Shown here: piece by piece, positions 9,429 through 17,656 of the stretch
Layout of the letters: each line of letters opens with the position of its first letter
Numbering within the stretch: the first letter of the stretch is position 1
From: an uncultured Clostridia bacterium
GTDB taxonomy: Bacteria; Bacillota; Clostridia; Christensenellales; Aristaeellaceae
Direction: 5' to 3'
DNA: 64,000 bases
Assembly: GCA_934632155.1 (NCBI GenBank)
Contig: CAKTXZ010000001.1
Span: 186,001 to 250,000 of the forward strand
The notes under the pieces: model-generated
Seen by the model: only the letters and a program-made list of their open reading frames with translations
Told to the model about the DNA's origin: nothing
The model's database searches: none
Program-made: the position numbers and the translations under genes

Positions 9429-11327
9429 TCAGTCATACAGCGGCGCGGCGGCGCGTTCCTTGCCGCGGAGCGGCGGGTTTTCCACAAAATCGCACACGCC
9501 CCATGTGTGCAGGCCGCAGCCGTTGCAGCCGTAGCGGCAATCCTTGGTGGTGGAGACGGCCTTGGCCTTTTCGTTTTCGCGGCGCAGATATTCCTGCGTC
9601 ACGCCCGCGTCGATAAACTGCCACGGCAGCAGCTCGTCGTAGGGGCGTTCGCGGTAGGCGTAGAAGGCCGGGTCGAGCCCGCAGGCTTCAAACGCGCGCT
9701 GCCACGCGTCGAAATTGAAATGCTCGTTCCAGCCGTCCAGCCGGCAGCCGTTTTTCCACGCGGCGAGAATAACCTCCGCGATGCGCCGGTCGCCGCGGGC
9801 GATGCATGCCTCCAGCATCGACAGGGGCGAATCGTGCCAGTTGAAATTGACGCATTTGAGCTTGAGATACTGCCGCAGCGCCTCCTGCTTGCGGCGAACG
9901 GTTTCCATGGTATCCTGCGCGGCCCATTGGAAGGGCGTAAAGGGCTTGGGCACGAAGACGGAGGCGGAGCAGGTGACCTTCACGCCCTTGGCGCGCTTTT
10001 CCTTGGGCAGGGCGTAGTAAGCGTCCACAACGCGCTTGGCCAGATGGCCGATGCCCTGCAAATCCTCGTCCGTTTCGGTGGGCAGCCCCATCATGAAATA
10101 AAGCTTGACGCTGCTCCAGCCGCATTCGAACGCGTCGGTCACGGAACGGATGAGATCCTCCTCCGTGACGCCTTTGTTAATCACGTCGCGCAGCCGCTGC
10201 GTGCCGGCCTCCGGCGCGAGCGTCAGGCCGGATTTTTTAACCTGCTGCGTTTCCTCAAGCGATTGCTTGACGATGTTATCAATGCGCATGGACGGCAGGG
10301 AGACGCTTACGCGCTTTTCCTTGAAGCGCGCCATGAGCGCCTCAATCAGCTGGGGCAGGCAGGTAAAATCGCCCGAGGAGAGGGATGAAAGGCTGATTTC
10401 CTCATAGCCGGTCGCGGCCTCCAGCTTTTCCGCCAGCTCCAGCAGCCTGTCCATGCTGCGCTCGCGAACCGGGCGATACAGCATGCCCGCCTGACAGAAG
10501 CGGCAGCCGCGCGTGCAGCCGCGCATGATTTCCAGCACCATGCGGTCGTGCACAATTTCCGTATACGGCACGGGAATCTTATCCGGGTATACGGCGGCGG
10601 AAAGATCCTTGACCACGCGGCGGCGCACCACGGCGGGCGCGGCGGAATCGTTGGGGGTAAAGGCGGCGAGCGTGCCGTCGGCGTGGTAGGAAACGTCGTA
10701 CAGGGCGGGCACATAAACGCCCTCGAGCCGCGCCAGCGAGCGCAGAATTTCCCTTCGGGGCAGTCCTTGGGCGCGCCCGTCGCGAATGACGTCAATCAAT
10801 TCGTGCATCACGTCCTCGCCGTCGCCGATCATGAACGCATCGATAAAGGGGGCCAGCGGCTCGGGGTTAAAGGCGCACGGGCCGCCCGCCACCACGAAGG
10901 GCGCTTCCTGTGCGCGCTCCTTGGATAAGACGGGAATACGCCCAAGGTCGAGCATTTCCAGAATGTTGGTAAAGCTCATTTCGTATTGCAGCGTAAAGCC
11001 CACGATGTCAAAATGGTTCAGCGCGCGGCGGCTTTCCCACGAAAAGAGCGGAACGCCCTTGGCGCGCATGGCGTCCGCCATGTCGGCGCAGGGCATGAAC
11101 ACGCGCTCGCATACGGCGTCGCTGCGTTCGTTGATGAGGTGATAGAGAATTTTCATGCCCAAATGGGACATGCCGATTTCGTAGGTGTCCGGAAAGCAGA
11201 AGGCGAAGTGCGCCTGTACGCTGTCCCACGGCTTATTGACGGCGTTCATCTCGCCGCCGATGTATTGAGCGGGCTTTTGCACCTGCTCCAGCAATAATTC
11301 CAGCTGCGCTTTTTCCTGTGTGGTCAA
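9429..11327 (-). CDS. TIGR03960 family B12-binding-domain radical SAM protein
   Basis: 632 residues. An N-terminal B12-binding-like region (about 30-230) is followed by the radical SAM motif RGCTRGCRFCQAG near residue 270 and the SLSSLSSGDF block. A second Cys set near the C-terminus (CRYGCNGCGLH) could hold another cluster. Start is a TTG at 11327 with AGGAGGG eight bases upstream; no nearby ATG is better placed. It is the first gene of the nine-gene minus-strand operon, 39 bases downstream of the promoter's -10 box. Confidence 0.93.
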   Translation of the reverse strand: MTTQEKAQLELLLEQVQKPAQYIGGEMNAVNKPWDSVQAHFAFCFPDTYEIGMSHLGMKILYHLINERSDAVCERVFMPCADMADAMRAKGVPLFSWESRRALNHFDIVGFTLQYEMSFTNILEMLDLGRIPVLSKERAQEAPFVVAGGPCAFNPEPLAPFIDAFMIGDGEDVMHELIDVIRDGRAQGLPRREILRSLARLEGVYVPALYDVSYHADGTLAAFTPNDSAAPAVVRRRVVKDLSAAVYPDKIPVPYTEIVHDRMVLEIMRGCTRGCRFCQAGMLYRPVRERSMDRLLELAEKLEAATGYEEISLSSLSSGDFTCLPQLIEALMARFKEKRVSVSLPSMRIDNIVKQSLEETQQVKKSGLTLAPEAGTQRLRDVINKGVTEEDLIRSVTDAFECGWSSVKLYFMMGLPTETDEDLQGIGHLAKRVVDAYYALPKEKRAKGVKVTCSASVFVPKPFTPFQWAAQDTMETVRRKQEALRQYLKLKCVNFNWHDSPLSMLEACIARGDRRIAEVILAAWKNGCRLDGWNEHFNFDAWQRAFEACGLDPAFYAYRERPYDELLPWQFIDAGVTQEYLRRENEKAKAVSTTKDCRYGCNGCGLHTWGVCDFVENPPLRGKERAAAPLYD

Positions 11328-11365
11328 GGGCGAATCCCTCCTGCGATATTATAAGACCAACCTAT

Positions 11366-11394
11366 ATTATAGCAGGTCGGCATGGTTTTGTAAA
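11366..11394 (-). promoter_or_regulatory. Sigma-A promoter of the TIGR03960-mutSL-miaA operon
   Basis: On the minus strand, TTTACA (11389-11394), a 17-base spacer and a perfect TATAAT (11366-11371). It is the only strong promoter seen upstream of the nine co-directed genes, which are separated by at most 35 bases. Confidence 0.85.
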
Positions 11395-11575
11395 TCTGGC
11401 GCGGCGAAAAAAGCGCGGCGCGAATTCTCAAGCCGCCGAAGAAAAGCGTCAGATGGCAGCACGTATATTTCTGCATAGGGCGGCGCAAATATCCTGTCCG
11501 CGCACAGCTTTTTTAATCGTTTGCCGCCGCCCTGCTGCTTTCATCAGCGTTTGCTGTTTTCTGCCTCGATATAGC

Positions 11576-11602
11576 AAAAAAGGCCGCTCCTGCGACCTTT
11601 TT
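11576..11602 (-). terminator. Rho-independent terminator after the Cys-rich secreted protein gene
   Basis: Minus-strand AAAGGTCGC, short loop, GCGGCCTTTTTT forms a hairpin followed by a T tract, 58 bases past the gene stop. The run of A on the other flank means it could also work in the plus direction. Apart from this hairpin, 11395-11659 shows no gene. Confidence 0.75.
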
Positions 11603-11659
11603 CGCATGCCGTTCAGGCATTCTTCACTATACCGTGAATCCTCGGGAGGAGTAGAAAAA

Positions 11660-13135
11660 TCATGCCCCTTGAATCAGGCGGATCAGTAGGACAGGAGGGT
11701 TTCCATCCGTAAAGTCGAGCGTGAAGGAAATATCCCCGCCGTCCATTTCGAAGGGCAGCTCCGTCTCCCTGCCGTCCGGTGCGATCAGCGCAAGCGTTTT
11801 GCCTTCCGGCAGCCGGGCAGGCAGCGTAATCTTCACCAGTCCGGTAGGCGCAACGATCTTCCCCGCATGCTCAAAGGCGATGCTGAGGCAGCCGTCCTTC
11901 ATTCGCGCGACGATTTCCCCCGCCGGAAGCTTGCCGTTCACGGCTACAGCCAGCGCTTTCGCCATCAGCTCCAGCCGCTCGCCGTTCTCCGTCTCGCCGC
12001 ATACCGGGCAAAGTACCAGATTCCCGTTCTCCGTCACGAACTCAATCTTCTGGCAATCGACCTTACCCATATGCCCGCAGCCCTCCCGCCGGCAGCTGGC
12101 GCTGTGCGTTCCGTCGCCGTTGGGCGTCCATTCGCCGTACCAGTGCGCGCGCCGGGGGACGATATCGTCGGTATAGGTATCCTTACAGCGAACGCAGGCG
12201 TACAGGGTATAGCCGTTCGCTTCGCAGGTGGGCTTCACAATGGTCTGCCAATAGTTGTGCCTCAAGGCGGAGATTTCCTGATACGTCGTGTAATTGCAGC
12301 CCGCGCGCGTACAGGCCTCGTACGCCTTCCAGCCGGCCTCGGTGCAGGTGGGCGCCTTGGCCTCATACTGCGCGATGTCGTGGTTGTTCGGAGCTATATC
12401 GCCATACTCATAGGTGTCCGTTCCCTTGTAGTAGCAGGTAGCGCAGTTCACGTAGTACACGGCCTTAGAGACGCAGGTGGCCTCGGATTTAAGGTGCATA
12501 TTGCCCGGACTGAAGGAATGATCGTTCACGTGTGCTTTTCCTTCGGTGCAGTTGAGGCAGCGAACCCAGTGATTTTCGGCGTCCCTTCCTACGTCAGTGT
12601 CCGAGCGCCAGTCCCACCTCGCAGGGAAGGCATGGCCGCTGTAGTACTGCCCGCCGCAGGTGCTGCATGTTCCCAGCGCAATGCAGGTCGCGCCGCTGTC
12701 GCCGGAGCAGCTTGCGGTGTCGACCGCATCGCAGCCTTCGCGCGTGCAGGAGCGGGTGTGGTTCCTGTTGTCGCCGCTGGACTGCCACTGGCCCCAGATG
12801 TGGCCAAGCATGCCGTATTCAGCGCCGCACTTCTCGCAGGTTTTGCCCGTGGTGCAGGTGGGCGTTTCGGTGCCGCCGGTGTGAAATCTGGAGTCATCAT
12901 CAGGAACCCATTGCTGAATATTTCCGCAGTTGGTGCATTTGCCCTCTACCCAGTGCGCATCCGGGTCAGGGTTCGAACTTATAGGGGTCGGAATGTATCG
13001 AATCAATTTGAAATCTGTATTTCTGCAGTTGATGCATATGTTATAGATTATCTTCTCCGTCTCCGCGTTCGCCGTCATGCCCATCAGACACACCATCGCC
13101 AGCGCCATCAGGCACCCGATCAGCCACTTTTTCAT
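11660..13135 (-). CDS. Secreted Cys-rich repeat protein
   Basis: 491 residues with a clear signal peptide (MKKWLIGCLMALAMVC, cut after ANA near residue 24). Most of the mature protein (about 30-400) is a string of small units with paired cysteines: CINC, CTNC, CEKCG, CTREGC, CSTCG, CLNC, CATC, and the unit CTEAGWKAYEACTRAGC, resembling zinc-ribbon-like repeats of extracellular clostridial proteins. The last 100 residues are a Cys-free beta-rich domain. Ribosome site AGGAGGGAAAG is well placed. It lies 26 bases after the TetR gene and is probably co-transcribed. Function is unknown; metal binding or surface adhesion are possibilities. Confidence 0.8.
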   Translation of the reverse strand: MKKWLIGCLMALAMVCLMGMTANAETEKIIYNICINCRNTDFKLIRYIPTPISSNPDPDAHWVEGKCTNCGNIQQWVPDDDSRFHTGGTETPTCTTGKTCEKCGAEYGMLGHIWGQWQSSGDNRNHTRSCTREGCDAVDTASCSGDSGATCIALGTCSTCGGQYYSGHAFPARWDWRSDTDVGRDAENHWVRCLNCTEGKAHVNDHSFSPGNMHLKSEATCVSKAVYYVNCATCYYKGTDTYEYGDIAPNNHDIAQYEAKAPTCTEAGWKAYEACTRAGCNYTTYQEISALRHNYWQTIVKPTCEANGYTLYACVRCKDTYTDDIVPRRAHWYGEWTPNGDGTHSASCRREGCGHMGKVDCQKIEFVTENGNLVLCPVCGETENGERLELMAKALAVAVNGKLPAGEIVARMKDGCLSIAFEHAGKIVAPTGLVKITLPARLPEGKTLALIAPDGRETELPFEMDGGDISFTLDFTDGNPPVLLIRLIQGA

Positions 13136-13161
13136 TCCCTTTCCCTCCTAAAAACCGAATT

Positions 13162-13845
13162 TCATTTTTCCTTCAGTTCAAACTGCACGGACAGCGACTC
13201 AAACAGCGCGTCCATGACCTTCCTCGCCTCGGCGCGCACGTCGATTTTCGCCGCGAAGGCGATGATCTGCTCGCGCTCCTGCTCGGGCACCTGAAACACG
13301 CTCAGGCTCATGCCAAGAAACCGCCGGATTTTGCGCTCCAGCGTGAAGTACGGGTCGCACCTTCTGGCCATGTAGCCGCGCATCATGCCCGCCGTGCCTA
13401 GCTCCATCTCGTAAAAGTCGCTCTCGGCGCACCCGGGCAGGTACGCGCCGAAGGCCGCCTGCAGCTCGGCCGTCGTGCTCCGGTGGATGATCTCCGCCGT
13501 GGCCGGGAAGGTGTACGCCTCCACGTAGACGTCCCGCAGGTTCTCGCTCAGCTCGGTCAGCGCCAGCTGCAGCGCCGTCTCCACCGCGTAGAGGTACGCC
13601 GGGGAGGGCGCGTTCGCTGCCAGCGACTTCACCGCGCCGAACTGCCTGCCGAACATCATGCCGATCAGCTCGGTCAGCACGCCGTCCTTCGTGTGAAAGA
13701 TGTTCTGAAACGACCCGGCGGACACGTCTGCCTCCTTCAGGATCTCCGCCACCTTCGTGCTCGTGTAGCCCTTTTCCAGAAAGAGCCGGACGCAGGCGGC
13801 CAGTATCCGCCGCTTCGCGTCCCCGCTGTCATACCTTCGAGGCAT
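13162..13845 (-). CDS. TetR/AcrR family transcriptional regulator
   Basis: 227 residues. The N-terminal HTH is typical: AKRRILAACVRLFLEKGYTSTKVAEILKEADVSAGSFQNIFHTKDGVL at about 9-58 (the pattern K-x-x-I-L-x-A-A and G-x-x-T-T/S-x-x-I/V). The C-terminal part is a helical ligand/dimer domain with no diagnostic motif, so the effector cannot be guessed. It precedes the secreted Cys-rich protein in one transcription unit and probably controls its own promoter. Confidence 0.92.
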   Translation of the reverse strand: MPRRYDSGDAKRRILAACVRLFLEKGYTSTKVAEILKEADVSAGSFQNIFHTKDGVLTELIGMMFGRQFGAVKSLAANAPSPAYLYAVETALQLALTELSENLRDVYVEAYTFPATAEIIHRSTTAELQAAFGAYLPGCAESDFYEMELGTAGMMRGYMARRCDPYFTLERKIRRFLGMSLSVFQVPEQEREQIIAFAAKIDVRAEARKVMDALFESLSVQFELKEK

Positions 13846-13864
13846 TCGCAGTCATTCCTTGCAA

Positions 13865-13910
13865 AATTGTTTTTCAAATCAATTATACATTAGTTTCCGC
13901 TGCGTGTCAA
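13865..13910 (-). promoter_or_regulatory. TetR-gene promoter with candidate self-operator
   Basis: Minus strand: TTGACA (13905-13910), 17-base spacer, TATAAT (13882-13887). Just downstream and touching the -10 is AATTGATTTGAAAAACAATT (13865-13884), an imperfect palindrome with 8 of 10 pairs matching, positioned as expected for an autoregulatory TetR site. Confidence 0.75.
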
Positions 13911-13974
13911 ACGAAAACATGACGCAGCCTTCACAAAATGCGGCGAAAAAAAGCGAGGCGCGTCCGGCGGATGC

Positions 13975-14022
13975 AAAAGGCCCCGCCTGTCCGGCAGCCG
14001 CCATGCTGCCGGACAAACGGGG
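13975..14022 (-). terminator. Terminator of the amino-acid importer operon
   Basis: Perfect 10-bp arms TGTCCGGCAG / CTGCCGGACA extended by CCCC/GGGG, followed on the minus strand by CCTTTTG. It lies about 40 bases past the importer ATPase gene stop. Confidence 0.8.
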
Positions 14023-14060
14023 TGGGATATGGATGCGTCTTGAAGCCGTCTTCGGGCGTT

Positions 14061-14795
14061 TTACAGCACGCGGCTGAGGAAAGCGCGGGTGCGCGGCTGC
14101 TTGGGGGCGGTAAAAAGCGCTTCCGGCGTTTCATCCTCGACGATCAGGCCGCCGTCCATAAAAATGACCCGGCTGCTTACGTCGCGCGCAAAGCTCATTT
14201 CGTGGGTTACGACCAGCATGGTCAGCCCATCCTGCGCCAACGCGCGCATGACGGACAATACCTCGCCCACCATTTCGGGATCAAGCGCCGAGGTCGGTTC
14301 GTCAAAAAGCAGAATTTTCGGATCCATCGCCAGCGCGCGGGCAATGGCGACGCGCTGCTTTTGCCCGCCGGATAATTGCGCCGGGCGTGCGTTGCGCTGC
14401 TGCGCCATGCCGACGCGTTCCAGATAGCGCATGGCCTTCTCCGTCGCCTCGCTTTCGCTTCTATGCAGGGCGAGACGCTGGCCGACGACGCAGTTTTGCA
14501 GTACGGTCATGTTGTTGAACAGATTGAAGGATTGAAACACCATGCCGACGCTGCTGTGATATTCGGCGCGGTTCATTTCCTCCACGTTCGCGCCGCGATA
14601 GCGAATTTCGCCGCCGGTCGGCTCCTCAAGCAAATTGATGCAGCGCAGCAGCGTGCTTTTTCCGGAGCCGGACGAGCCGATGATGGAAATGACCTCGCCG
14701 GGCGAAACGGAAAAGGAAATGTCCCGGAGCACGGGGAGGGAGCCGAAGTCCTTGCGAAGATGGGAAACGGAAAGCAGCGGCGGATGCTCAGTCAA
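14061..14795 (-). CDS. Polar amino-acid ABC transporter ATPase (GlnQ/HisP type)
   Basis: 244 residues. Walker A IGSSGSGKSTLLR, Q-loop VFQSFNLF, signature LSGGQKQRVAIARAL, Walker B ILLFDEPTSALDPEMVGEVL and the H-loop VTHEM are all intact; the SALDPE variant is typical of amino-acid importers. I place the start at the TTG at 14795: AAGGAGGGGG lies just upstream, and the protein then begins immediately before the conserved beta strand. It overlaps the permease stop by 8 bases. A longer upstream frame has no ribosome site. Confidence 0.95.
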   Translation of the reverse strand: MTEHPPLLSVSHLRKDFGSLPVLRDISFSVSPGEVISIIGSSGSGKSTLLRCINLLEEPTGGEIRYRGANVEEMNRAEYHSSVGMVFQSFNLFNNMTVLQNCVVGQRLALHRSESEATEKAMRYLERVGMAQQRNARPAQLSGGQKQRVAIARALAMDPKILLFDEPTSALDPEMVGEVLSVMRALAQDGLTMLVVTHEMSFARDVSSRVIFMDGGLIVEDETPEALFTAPKQPRTRAFLSRVL

Positions 14796-15579
14796 CGGGA
14801 ACCCCCTCCTTCTTGAGCGTGATGGTGGCGTCCGAGGCGCTCTGCGAGCCGCAGATGGTGTAGCTCTGCCCGCCGTCCATCTTCTTTTCGATGAGGCGCA
14901 GCAGGCGCGTAACGGTAAAGGTGAGGATGAAATAAATGCAGGCGATGATGAAAAACGCTTCGAAATAGCGCGCGTAGGTTCCGGCGGCGGATTTGCCGAC
15001 AAAGTACAGCTCGCTCACGGAAATAACGTTCAGGACGCTGGAATCCTTGATGTTGACGACAAATTCATTGCCGATGGAGGGCATGATGTTGCGCACCGCC
15101 TGCGGCAGCACCACGTGCGTCATGCTCTGCCAGTGCGTCATGCCCACGGCGTGCGCCGCCTCCTTTTGCCCCTTATCCACGCTGATGATGCCGCCGCGAA
15201 TGATCTCGGCCATATAGGCGCCGGTGTTAATCGACACAATCAGGATCGCCGCGGCCATGACGTTCATGCGCAGCCCCATGTACATCATTGCGCCGTAATA
15301 GATCACCATGGCCTGCACGATCATGGGCGTGCCGCGGAAAAGCTCGATATAGACCGTGGTCAGCCCCTGCGCAAGGCGCAGCCCCGCGCGCTTGGCCAAA
15401 GCGTCCTTTCTGCCGCACGGAACGGTGCGCACGACGGCAATCAGCAGGCCGATGATAAAGCCGGCGGCCGTGCCGCTCAGGGCGATGAGCATGGTGTAGC
15501 CGGCGCCCTTGAGAAAGAGCGGGGCGTATTTATCCAGCAGCAGGGAAACCCAGCCGAAAAATGTGCTTGGCAGCGCCAT
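14788..15579 (-). CDS. Polar amino-acid ABC transporter permease (HisM/GlnP type)
   Basis: 263 residues from the ATG at 15579, chosen because AAGGAGG lies 8 bases upstream; an ATG six codons earlier overlaps that ribosome site. Several hydrophobic segments span the protein. The family loop that contacts the ATPase is seen as GQKEAAHAVGMTHWQSMTHVVLPQA, and FRGTPMIVQ is a signature of the His/Glu/Gln/Arg/opine permeases. It lies 26 bases after the binding-protein gene and overlaps the ATPase gene. Confidence 0.94.
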   Translation of the reverse strand: MALPSTFFGWVSLLLDKYAPLFLKGAGYTMLIALSGTAAGFIIGLLIAVVRTVPCGRKDALAKRAGLRLAQGLTTVYIELFRGTPMIVQAMVIYYGAMMYMGLRMNVMAAAILIVSINTGAYMAEIIRGGIISVDKGQKEAAHAVGMTHWQSMTHVVLPQAVRNIMPSIGNEFVVNIKDSSVLNVISVSELYFVGKSAAGTYARYFEAFFIIACIYFILTFTVTRLLRLIEKKMDGGQSYTICGSQSASDATITLKKEGVPVD

Positions 15580-15605
15580 GACGGCAACCTCCTTCAAAAC
15601 GTGCG

Positions 15606-16412
15606 TTACTGGTTGAGCGGCATGCGCGCGATGGCGTCGGCCATCATCTGCGCGCGCGTTTCCTCGTCCAGCTCGGAAAGGATCTGGTTGATCCGGGGAA
15701 GAAGCGGGCTGCCCTTTTGAAGGCCGATGGCGATGGAACGCTCCAGCGCGGTGGCGGTAAAGCCTTGCCCGTCCGCGAAGCGGATGTAGGTCAGGTCGGG
15801 GTTGGCGCGGACGTCTGCCTGCGCGCCGGGATCCTCTGCTACATAGCCGTCGATTGCGCCCGCGCGCGTCGCGATGGTCATGACGTTAAAGGTCTCCATC
15901 GCCTGCCCCTGAATGACGCCGGGAATCTGGGGGATGACGGAGTAATGGAAGGTGTTCTGCTGGCCGGTAATGAACGCGCCGGAAAGATCGGCCAGCGTCG
16001 TAGCGCCGGCGAAGCGGCTGTCCTTGCGCACGACGACCACAAGCTGGCTGGTGTAATAGGGGTCGGAGAAATCCAGCGTTGCCCGGCGTTCCTCTGTCGG
16101 GCTCATGCCGGCGATGATTGCGTCCAGCATGCCGCTTTGCGCGCCCAGCGGCAGGCCGCCCCATTCGGTTTTGACGATGACCAGCTTTTTGCCAAGCCCC
16201 TCCGCGATTTTGCGGGCGATCTGTACGTCGTAGCCGTCGGCGTAGCCCATGCCGCCCTCGATGGGTACGGCGAATTCAGAGGGTTCGGTCTGCGTCCAAT
16301 TGAAGGGAACGTACTCGCATTCCATGCCGACGCGAAAAACATCCTCGCCGAGCACGGGAACACAGGCCGACAGCAGGAGCGCCAGCAGCAGGGAAACGAC
16401 GATTCTTTTCAT
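15606..16412 (-). CDS. Polar amino-acid ABC transporter substrate-binding lipoprotein
   Basis: 268 residues. The signal peptide ends in LLLSAC, a good lipobox with Cys17 as the lipid anchor. The mature protein has the SBP family 3 fold signs: GMECEYVPFNW near 29, GYDVQIARKIAEGLGKK, IIAGMSPTEERRATLDFSDPYY, and a second lobe with TTLADLSGAFITGQQ. The wider substrate class (polar amino acids) is well supported, the exact amino acid is not. First gene of the importer operon; GGAGG ribosome site. Confidence 0.93.
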   Translation of the reverse strand: MKRIVVSLLLALLLSACVPVLGEDVFRVGMECEYVPFNWTQTEPSEFAVPIEGGMGYADGYDVQIARKIAEGLGKKLVIVKTEWGGLPLGAQSGMLDAIIAGMSPTEERRATLDFSDPYYTSQLVVVVRKDSRFAGATTLADLSGAFITGQQNTFHYSVIPQIPGVIQGQAMETFNVMTIATRAGAIDGYVAEDPGAQADVRANPDLTYIRFADGQGFTATALERSIAIGLQKGSPLLPRINQILSELDEETRAQMMADAIARMPLNQ

Positions 16413-16833
16413 GATGCATTCCTCCGTTTTTGCGTGTTTCTAAGTTTGCCAGAGCGCGTTCCCGGCTTCATGCGCTTTGCAATCGCAAGGCTCGATTCAG
16501 CGTTCGAAAGCATTCGGCGTTCCCCCTCAAATTGCAGAAGGGCCTGCCCGGAGGCGTATGGGCCGCATGTTCAAAACGCCCGCAAATCAAAAAGCCGCGA
16601 AACGCAAAGGCGATTCGCAGCTTTACCGCATGATAAAACCTTCGAATAGCGCCCCACGGCAGCATGTTGCCGTGACAGTCGAAGAGATATTTTCCCTTCG
16701 CCCAACGCCTCCCCGCAACGGGAAACGTTTCGGCGGCTTTCCCTTTCGCCCGCGTTCGTCGCTGTTTGCCAGCTCCCGCGGGGTACTGATGAGCGCCGCG
16801 CCTCTATTCCGACCGCAAAAGCGGTCATACATC
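16413..16833 (-). promoter_or_regulatory. Long untranslated leader of the amino-acid importer operon
   Basis: About 420 nt lie between the promoter at 16834-16861 and the binding-protein start, with no convincing gene on either strand. On the minus strand it contains GACCGC-TTTT-GCGGTC just after the transcription start, and later CACGGCA-N6-TGCCGTG. A leader of this length in front of an amino-acid importer suggests cis-regulation, but I could not match it to a known riboswitch or T-box consensus. Confidence 0.45.
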
Positions 16834-16861
16834 ATTGTAGCGGATTATGCGGATTTGTCAA
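16834..16861 (-). promoter_or_regulatory. Promoter of the amino-acid importer operon
   Basis: Minus strand TTGACA (16856-16861), 16-base spacer, TACAAT (16834-16839). It starts transcription about 420 nt before the binding-protein gene. Confidence 0.75.
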
Positions 16862-16871
16862 GCGAAAATGT

Positions 16872-16900
16872 AAAAAAAGCAGGAGCCTGCGCCCCTGCTT
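16872..16900 (-). terminator. Terminator of the HMA-protein transcript
   Basis: Minus-strand GCAGGGGC / GCTCCTGC hairpin followed by TTTTTTT. It closes the metal-regulated unit just before the amino-acid importer promoter. Confidence 0.85.
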
Positions 16901-17066
16901 CTGTCTGTCAAAATAGTCGCGGTCGAATCTGCGGGATGCAATGAAGGGCGGTTAGCCCGTCATTTCCATTCGTATCGCCCGGCTTTGCTGGTTCAAGAAG
17001 CGGTAGGAACGACTGCTTCCGCGATCATTTTCCGACCGTAAGCCGCAGGCTTACAGGAAAATGATG
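16901..17066 (-). repeat. 166-bp dispersed intergenic repeat, copy A
   Basis: In the minus-strand sense this begins CATCATTTTCCTGTAAGCC and ends TTTTGACAGACAG. It aligns without net gaps to copy B at 30192-30357; the first 87 bases differ at only about five sites. It contains the hairpin GTAAGCC-TGC-GGCTTAC. It lies between the HMA gene and its terminator, so it would be transcribed as 3' untranslated RNA. Confidence 0.9.
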
Positions 17067-17072
17067 GCTCAA

Positions 17073-17137
17073 ATGCAAGTCCTCTTTAGCGGACTCGCAT
17101 TTGCAGACTGTCGGAAAAACTTTTTTGACAGTCTGCA
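17073..17137 (-). other. Two stable hairpins downstream of the HMA gene
   Basis: A perfect 11-bp inverted repeat TGCAGACTGTC / GACAGTCTGCA (17102-17137) with a loop carrying A and T tracts, followed by a 12-bp near-perfect hairpin based on AAATGC-AGTCC (17073-17104). Together with the repeat and terminator they form a continuous chain of structure in the 3' RNA of the HMA gene. Confidence 0.75.
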
Positions 17138-17168
17138 GCAGGAGCCCGTGCCGCCGCTTGCTTTTGCT

Positions 17169-17429
17169 TTACTTTTGAAACAGCCGCCCCAGCGGCCCGC
17201 GGCGCTCGCAGGGCGCGCTGGAAACGTCGCCGGGGTCGTAGCCCGTATCCCGAATGACGGCGCACAGGCGCGCGGCGTCCAGCGGCTGCTCGCTGTAGAT
17301 GACGGCCTGCCCCTTTGAACGGGACGCGGCGACCTTCTTGACCGGAAAAGCGTTGCGAATGGCGCTGTTGATATGCGCTTCGCACATGCCGCACATCATG
17401 CCGCTGATTTTTACGGTTGTTTCAATCAT
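17169..17429 (-). CDS. Heavy-metal-associated (HMA) domain protein, metallochaperone-like
   Basis: 86 residues. The N-terminal half is an HMA domain with the metal-binding GMMCGMCEAH loop (Cys13 and Cys16) and the family ending DTGYDPG. Such free-standing domains carry Cu(I) or related soft metals. The last 20 residues (SSAPCERRGPLGRLFQK) are basic with a further Cys. Ribosome site GAGGTGTGAGG. It has its own promoter and palindromic operator, so it is probably metal-regulated. No copper ATPase is next to it. Confidence 0.88.
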   Translation of the reverse strand: MIETTVKISGMMCGMCEAHINSAIRNAFPVKKVAASRSKGQAVIYSEQPLDAARLCAVIRDTGYDPGDVSSAPCERRGPLGRLFQK

Positions 17430-17455
17430 GCCTCACACCTCATTTTGAATTTGAT

Positions 17456-17507
17456 GTTAGATTAATCTAACCATGCGAAGTATAGGACAGACGCGGCGCG
17501 TTGTCAA
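17456..17507 (-). promoter_or_regulatory. HMA-gene promoter with GTTAGATTAATCTAAC operator
   Basis: Minus strand TTGACA (17502-17507), 17-base spacer, TATACT (17479-17484), followed by the perfect 16-bp palindrome GTTAGATTAATCTAAC (17456-17471) near the start point. The half-site TTAGA resembles DtxR/MntR-type metal boxes. A second copy of the promoter/operator design is at 17824-17876. Confidence 0.88.
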
Positions 17508-17508
17508 G

Positions 17509-17551
17509 CAAAAAATACCCCCCGCCGGCCGTCGGCACGGCGAGCGGGGGT
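17509..17551 (-). terminator. Terminator of the small upstream transcript
   Basis: Minus-strand CCCCCGC / GCGGGGG with inner CCGT/ACGG pairing, followed by TATTTTTTG. It separates the small-ORF unit from the HMA promoter. Confidence 0.85.
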
Positions 17552-17656
17552 GCAAGCAGGAGACCTTGCGGCGCGCTTAGTGGAGGTGGCATATCGGAGA
17601 AAGACAAATGGAGATGGAGGAGGGGGCGCGCCGTGCGGTTCCTGATTTTGCCGGTA

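Noticed and set aside
16413..16833. T-box leader in front of the amino-acid importer
   Set aside because: Only a loose AGTACCCCGCGGG resemblance; no matching antiterminator, terminator or specifier loop, so not called as a T-box.
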